Shown in pieces: positions 61,372 through 64,000 of a DNA stretch of 64,000 bases. Position numbers and translations under genes: made by a program. The stretch is from assembly GCA_964007475.1 (NCBI GenBank), contig OZ023273.1, positions 1,860,001 to 1,924,000 on the forward strand. Reading direction: 5' to 3'. The DNA is from Hybos culiciformis. Its lineage: Eukaryota; Arthropoda; Insecta; Diptera; Hybotidae. Every line of letters begins with the position of its first letter. Position 1 is the stretch's first letter. A model generated the notes under the pieces. It searched no databases, was not told the origin of the DNA, and saw only the letters and a program-made list of their open reading frames with translations.

Positions 61372-63334
61372 ATTTCAAAAAAAAAAAGAAGAAGAAAAAT
61401 AATTAAAAAAAAAAAATAAAGAACTTAAATAAATTTTAAAATTTGAAGAAATCATTTTTTTTAATAATTTGAAAATAGAAAAATTTTATTTGCAATAGTA
61501 ATTTAAAAAAAAAAAAAAATATAAAATTATCTATAAATAATTTTTAAATTATTGTTGTTTTTTTTTTAAAAAAAAAAAAGGGAAAAATGTCGAAAACAAA
61601 AAATTATTAAAAAATTTATATTGTGGTAAAACCTTTGAAAACTTTTAACATAAATCATAAATGAAAATGTGATGAAATGATTTTATTTTTTTATGAAAGA
61701 AAGTAAAGTAAGAAGAAAGTAAGAATTATAAAATAAAAATGAAAAGAAGACAAATTCTGAAAATTATGAAAATGCAATAAAATAAATAAAATTTCTTTAA
61801 ATGAGCAATAATATAAAGTGCAATAAGTTTTTTTTCATGTGCAATATAAAAATACTTTCAAAAAAAAAAAATAAAAAAAAAAAGTGCAATAAATTAAAAT
61901 TTTTTAAAAAATGTGATGTAACAATAAAAGGCAATAAATTAAATATTAAAATAATTTCAAAAAAAAAATATAAAAATAGTGCAATAAATTAAACCTTTTT
62001 TTAAAAATGTGATGTGCAATTTTTTTTAAATATCAAAAAAAAAATTTTTTTTTATATATAAACTTTGTAAATTTAAATGAATAAATTTTTTTAAATAAAT
62101 AAAAAAAAAAAAAAATAATAAATAGTGAAAAATTAATAGGTAAGAACTTAATTTTATCAATAATAATTACATTAATAATTTAAACAAATAAATAAAATTT
62201 CCTTTTAACCCCTTTTTTTTTAAAAAAAAAAAAAAATTATTTTAATTATATCTCACTACTGAAAAGTAGTCAGATAAGACTTCTAAAGAAATTTTGCCCA
62301 TTTCCAGCAAATTTATAATTGGCGTGGCCTCGCCCGAAGGTCCACGCCAATTTTTTTTTGGGGTTCCCCAAAACAAAAATCAAAAAAAAAAAAACTGAAA
62401 AATTGAAAATTTTTTCAAAAAAAAAAAAAAAAAAAAAAAAAAAAACAATCAAAAATCTAAAATATATTTTCTTCGAATAAAATTTATTCCTAAAACTAAC
62501 AAAAAAAAAAAAAAAAATGAAATGGGCGAAAATCTTATAAATTAATAAATACAAAAACGTTTTAATGAAAAATTTTTTTTTAACAACAAAATAATAAACT
62601 TTTTTTTAAAAATCTACAACTATTAATAATAGTTGTAGCTTAATAAATATATATACAATAAAATCCGGCGTGGCCTCGCCCGAAGGTCCACGCCAATTTT
62701 TTTTGGGTCAAAATAACCCAAACTTTCAAAAAAAAAAAAAAAAACTTAGTTTCATTTTTTCAAAAAAAAAATTATGAAATATAATAATATTAATATAATT
62801 ACATGAAATAACCAAAATTGAATCACTTTTATTGCACAAAATTCTCAAAATATCCTATTACACACACAAAAAAAAAAAAAAAAAAATTTTTTTTTTAAAT
62901 TAAAAGGATAATATTATTATAATTAAAAAACATATGAAAAGATAATAAAAAAAAAAAAAAATAGTAAAAATCATCAACAATAACAACAGCATCAATATAA
63001 TCAAGGACTAATAACAACAAGAACAACAACAGCAACAACAACAACATCAACATCAACATCATTAACAGCAAAGAAAATAACAAGAATAACAACAAAGGAT
63101 ATTACAAGAACATTAAAGATATGTATCTTATTTTTTTTTACAATTTTATATAATCTTTTATGATGATATATCTTCAGATTGATCGAATAATTTTATTTTA
63201 AATATCTTTTTATTCTCAATTTTGAAATAATTTTGACATATTAATCTTTTCTTTAGATTTTTTTTGAAAAAAAAAAAAAAAAAAAATATATATGAATTTT
63301 TTTTTACATTATTTGTCCTATATATGTTATCTAA
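61372..63334 (+). other. ~2-kb A-rich leader of the putative retroelement
   Basis: Strongly A-rich on the + strand with many poly-A and some poly-T runs and no convincing ORF. It holds two ~37-nt direct repeats (GTGCAATAAATTAAA ... ATGTGATGT at 61884-61919 and 61979-62015), a structured hairpin module (62289-62730), and from ~62960 to 63110 a T-poor AAC/ATC-rich stretch. Such a layout would suit an untranslated, partly structured 5' leader. Confidence 0.45.
62255..62730 (+). ncRNA. duplicated structured hairpin module in the leader
   Basis: A 28-nt hairpin with GGCGTGG/CCACGCC arms and loop region CCTCGCCCGAAGG occurs at 62321-62348 and identically at 62667-62694, each followed by a T-run and a second, different but position-equivalent hairpin (TTTTGGGG/CCCCAAAA; TTTGGGT/AACCCAAA) and a long A-run. 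Between them lies a 12-bp perfect hairpin (62614-62638). ACTACT-GAAA-AGTAGT (62255-62270) has a GNRA tetraloop. GCCCATTTC (62296-62304) pairs with GAAATGGGC near 62519-62527, enclosing the first module. Probably a cis-acting RNA structure (packaging, dimerisation or translation); function is inference. Confidence 0.5.
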
Positions 63335-63556
63335 ATGGGTAGTGGAGAATCTAAACAAAAAGCTCCCTCTAATACGGGCACTGTTATCAATACAGTTGAT
63401 ATCACAGAGTCCTTTCCCTCCGAAATAACTACCTTACTTTATATTATTGCAGGCATAGCAATATTAGCTGTAGCATATAAAATTTATAAAGTTTGGCACG
63501 GAGCCACAAAGAAAAAATATTTAAGTAGAAGCGTAGGCTCCCTTAACGCAATTTAA
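63335..63556 (+). CDS. 73-aa protein with N-myristoylation motif and one membrane segment
   Basis: A complete ORF, much richer in G+C than the flanks. The start MGSGESKQK fits the N-myristoylation consensus (G2, S6-region small residue, following Lys). Residues ~10-35 are polar and Thr/Asn-rich. A hydrophobic segment at ~36-53 (TTLLYIIAGIAILAVAYKIY) is followed by a basic juxtamembrane tail with KKKY and a polar C-terminus ending SLNAI. Predicted to sit at a cellular membrane by lipid anchor plus one TM. It is the first good ORF after the LTR-like region and A-rich leader, so it may be the first protein of the retroelement, or an independent small gene. I do not recognise a named family. Confidence 0.65.
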   Translation: MGSGESKQKAPSNTGTVINTVDITESFPSEITTLLYIIAGIAILAVAYKIYKVWHGATKKKYLSRSVGSLNAI

Positions 63557-64000
63557 TTATATTAAACAATACTTTCACTTTAATTTTGATCTCTTCAAAA
63601 TACGTCTAATATTTTTTATTGAGCTATAAGTTTTGTCTTATTTTGACATAAAACTTGACTCATACTTAACGATTTTTTTTAAAGAAAACACTTCTTACTT
63701 TAATGTTAATTTAATCCTTGAAAACATATAAAATCCTTTTTTATTTTTATATTGATTCTATATAAAATTTCGTCCGAATTAAAATCCTTCTCGGCAAAAT
63801 AAAAAATTTTTTATAACGGTCTAACTTTGCCTACCTAAGTAACATAATTCGTTTAAAAGGATACAAAGCTATCAAAACAAAAAAAAAAAAAAAAAAAACA
63901 TATAATTTTTTCTTATTCTTATATTTAAAGAAAAACGTTTTTTTTTATATTAAATTGGAATCGTTCGCCATATTTGGATAAAAAATTAAGATATTTATTA
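63557..64000. other. AT-rich sequence after the small membrane-protein ORF
   Basis: No ORF before the window ends. If the retroelement reading is right, gag/pol-like ORFs would be expected beyond 64000. Confidence 0.4.

Noticed and set aside
61199..61402. Lys/Glu-rich plus-strand open frame lacking ATG, overlapping the LTR end and PBS
   Set aside because: A-rich sequence automatically gives Lys/Glu codons; no start and it crosses the proposed PBS.
62270..63095. Phe- and Leu-rich minus-strand ORFs
   Set aside because: Antisense of poly-A and AAC/ATC repeats of the leader; low complexity.
1..64000. CRISPR arrays, operons, ribosome-binding sites
   Set aside because: The window is eukaryotic; the repeats present are satellites and transposons with no spacer pattern.

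Overview
The window is a very AT-rich (roughly four-fifths A+T by eye), intron-bearing, repeat-laden insect nuclear scaffold. Insect origin is shown by three 7tm_6-type odorant receptor genes and by gene structures with short coding exons and canonical GT/AG splice sites. I cannot fix the order. TAGGTA-type microsatellites and a luciferase-like peroxisomal ligase are compatible with several orders. A run of exactly 200 N marks a scaffolding gap.

Layout. 0-3 kb: last exons of a mitochondria-eating-protein-like (MIEAP/SPATA18) gene on + and a small SH2-domain gene on -. 5.4-6.0 kb: coding-looking orphan exons. 6-17.7 kb: almost gene-free, with a tRNA-derived SINE-like insert and a foldback repeat. 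17.97-20.5 kb: a head-to-head inverted satellite array of about 157-bp monomers beside the N gap. 23.3-24.0 kb: a 648-bp near-perfect palindromic MITE. 24.9-25.7 kb: a non-autonomous hAT element with intact 8-bp target duplication. 26.35-31.96 kb: a complete eight-exon SLC7 light-chain amino-acid transporter (498 aa). 35.7-38.6 kb: two near-duplicate odorant receptor large exons that seem to share one set of 3' exons. 39.1-40.8 kb (-): a complete four-exon Golgi GDP-fucose transporter (333 aa). 41.6-42.7 kb: degraded MITE and orphan exons. 43.3-45.6 kb (-): a complete seven-exon luciferase-like acyl-adenylate-forming enzyme of 544 aa ending in the peroxisomal signal SKL. 55.9-57.6 kb: a third, complete odorant receptor (398 aa). 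58-60.8 kb: a small TIR element, a SINE-like tRNA head and a kelch-gene remnant.

Two regions stand out. First, 47.1-55.1 kb looks like a single 8-kb DNA element: 12-bp perfect terminal inverted repeats, a 3-bp target duplication, related subterminal motifs at both ends, and inside it same-strand gene fragments, including a 5' portion of NAD-isocitrate dehydrogenase subunit gamma followed by exons of an unrelated Ser/Thr-rich protein. This is the signature of a gene-fragment-capturing (Pack-type) transposon. Second, 60.8-64 kb looks like the 5' end of an LTR retroelement running off the window: a hairpin-studded LTR-like region, a 14-nt primer-binding site that appears complementary to an arginine tRNA, a roughly 2-kb A-rich leader with a duplicated structured hairpin module, and as first ORF a 73-aa protein with an N-myristoylation motif and one membrane segment.

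The host genes do not form an operon or pathway. They are independent housekeeping and chemosensory genes separated by repeats.
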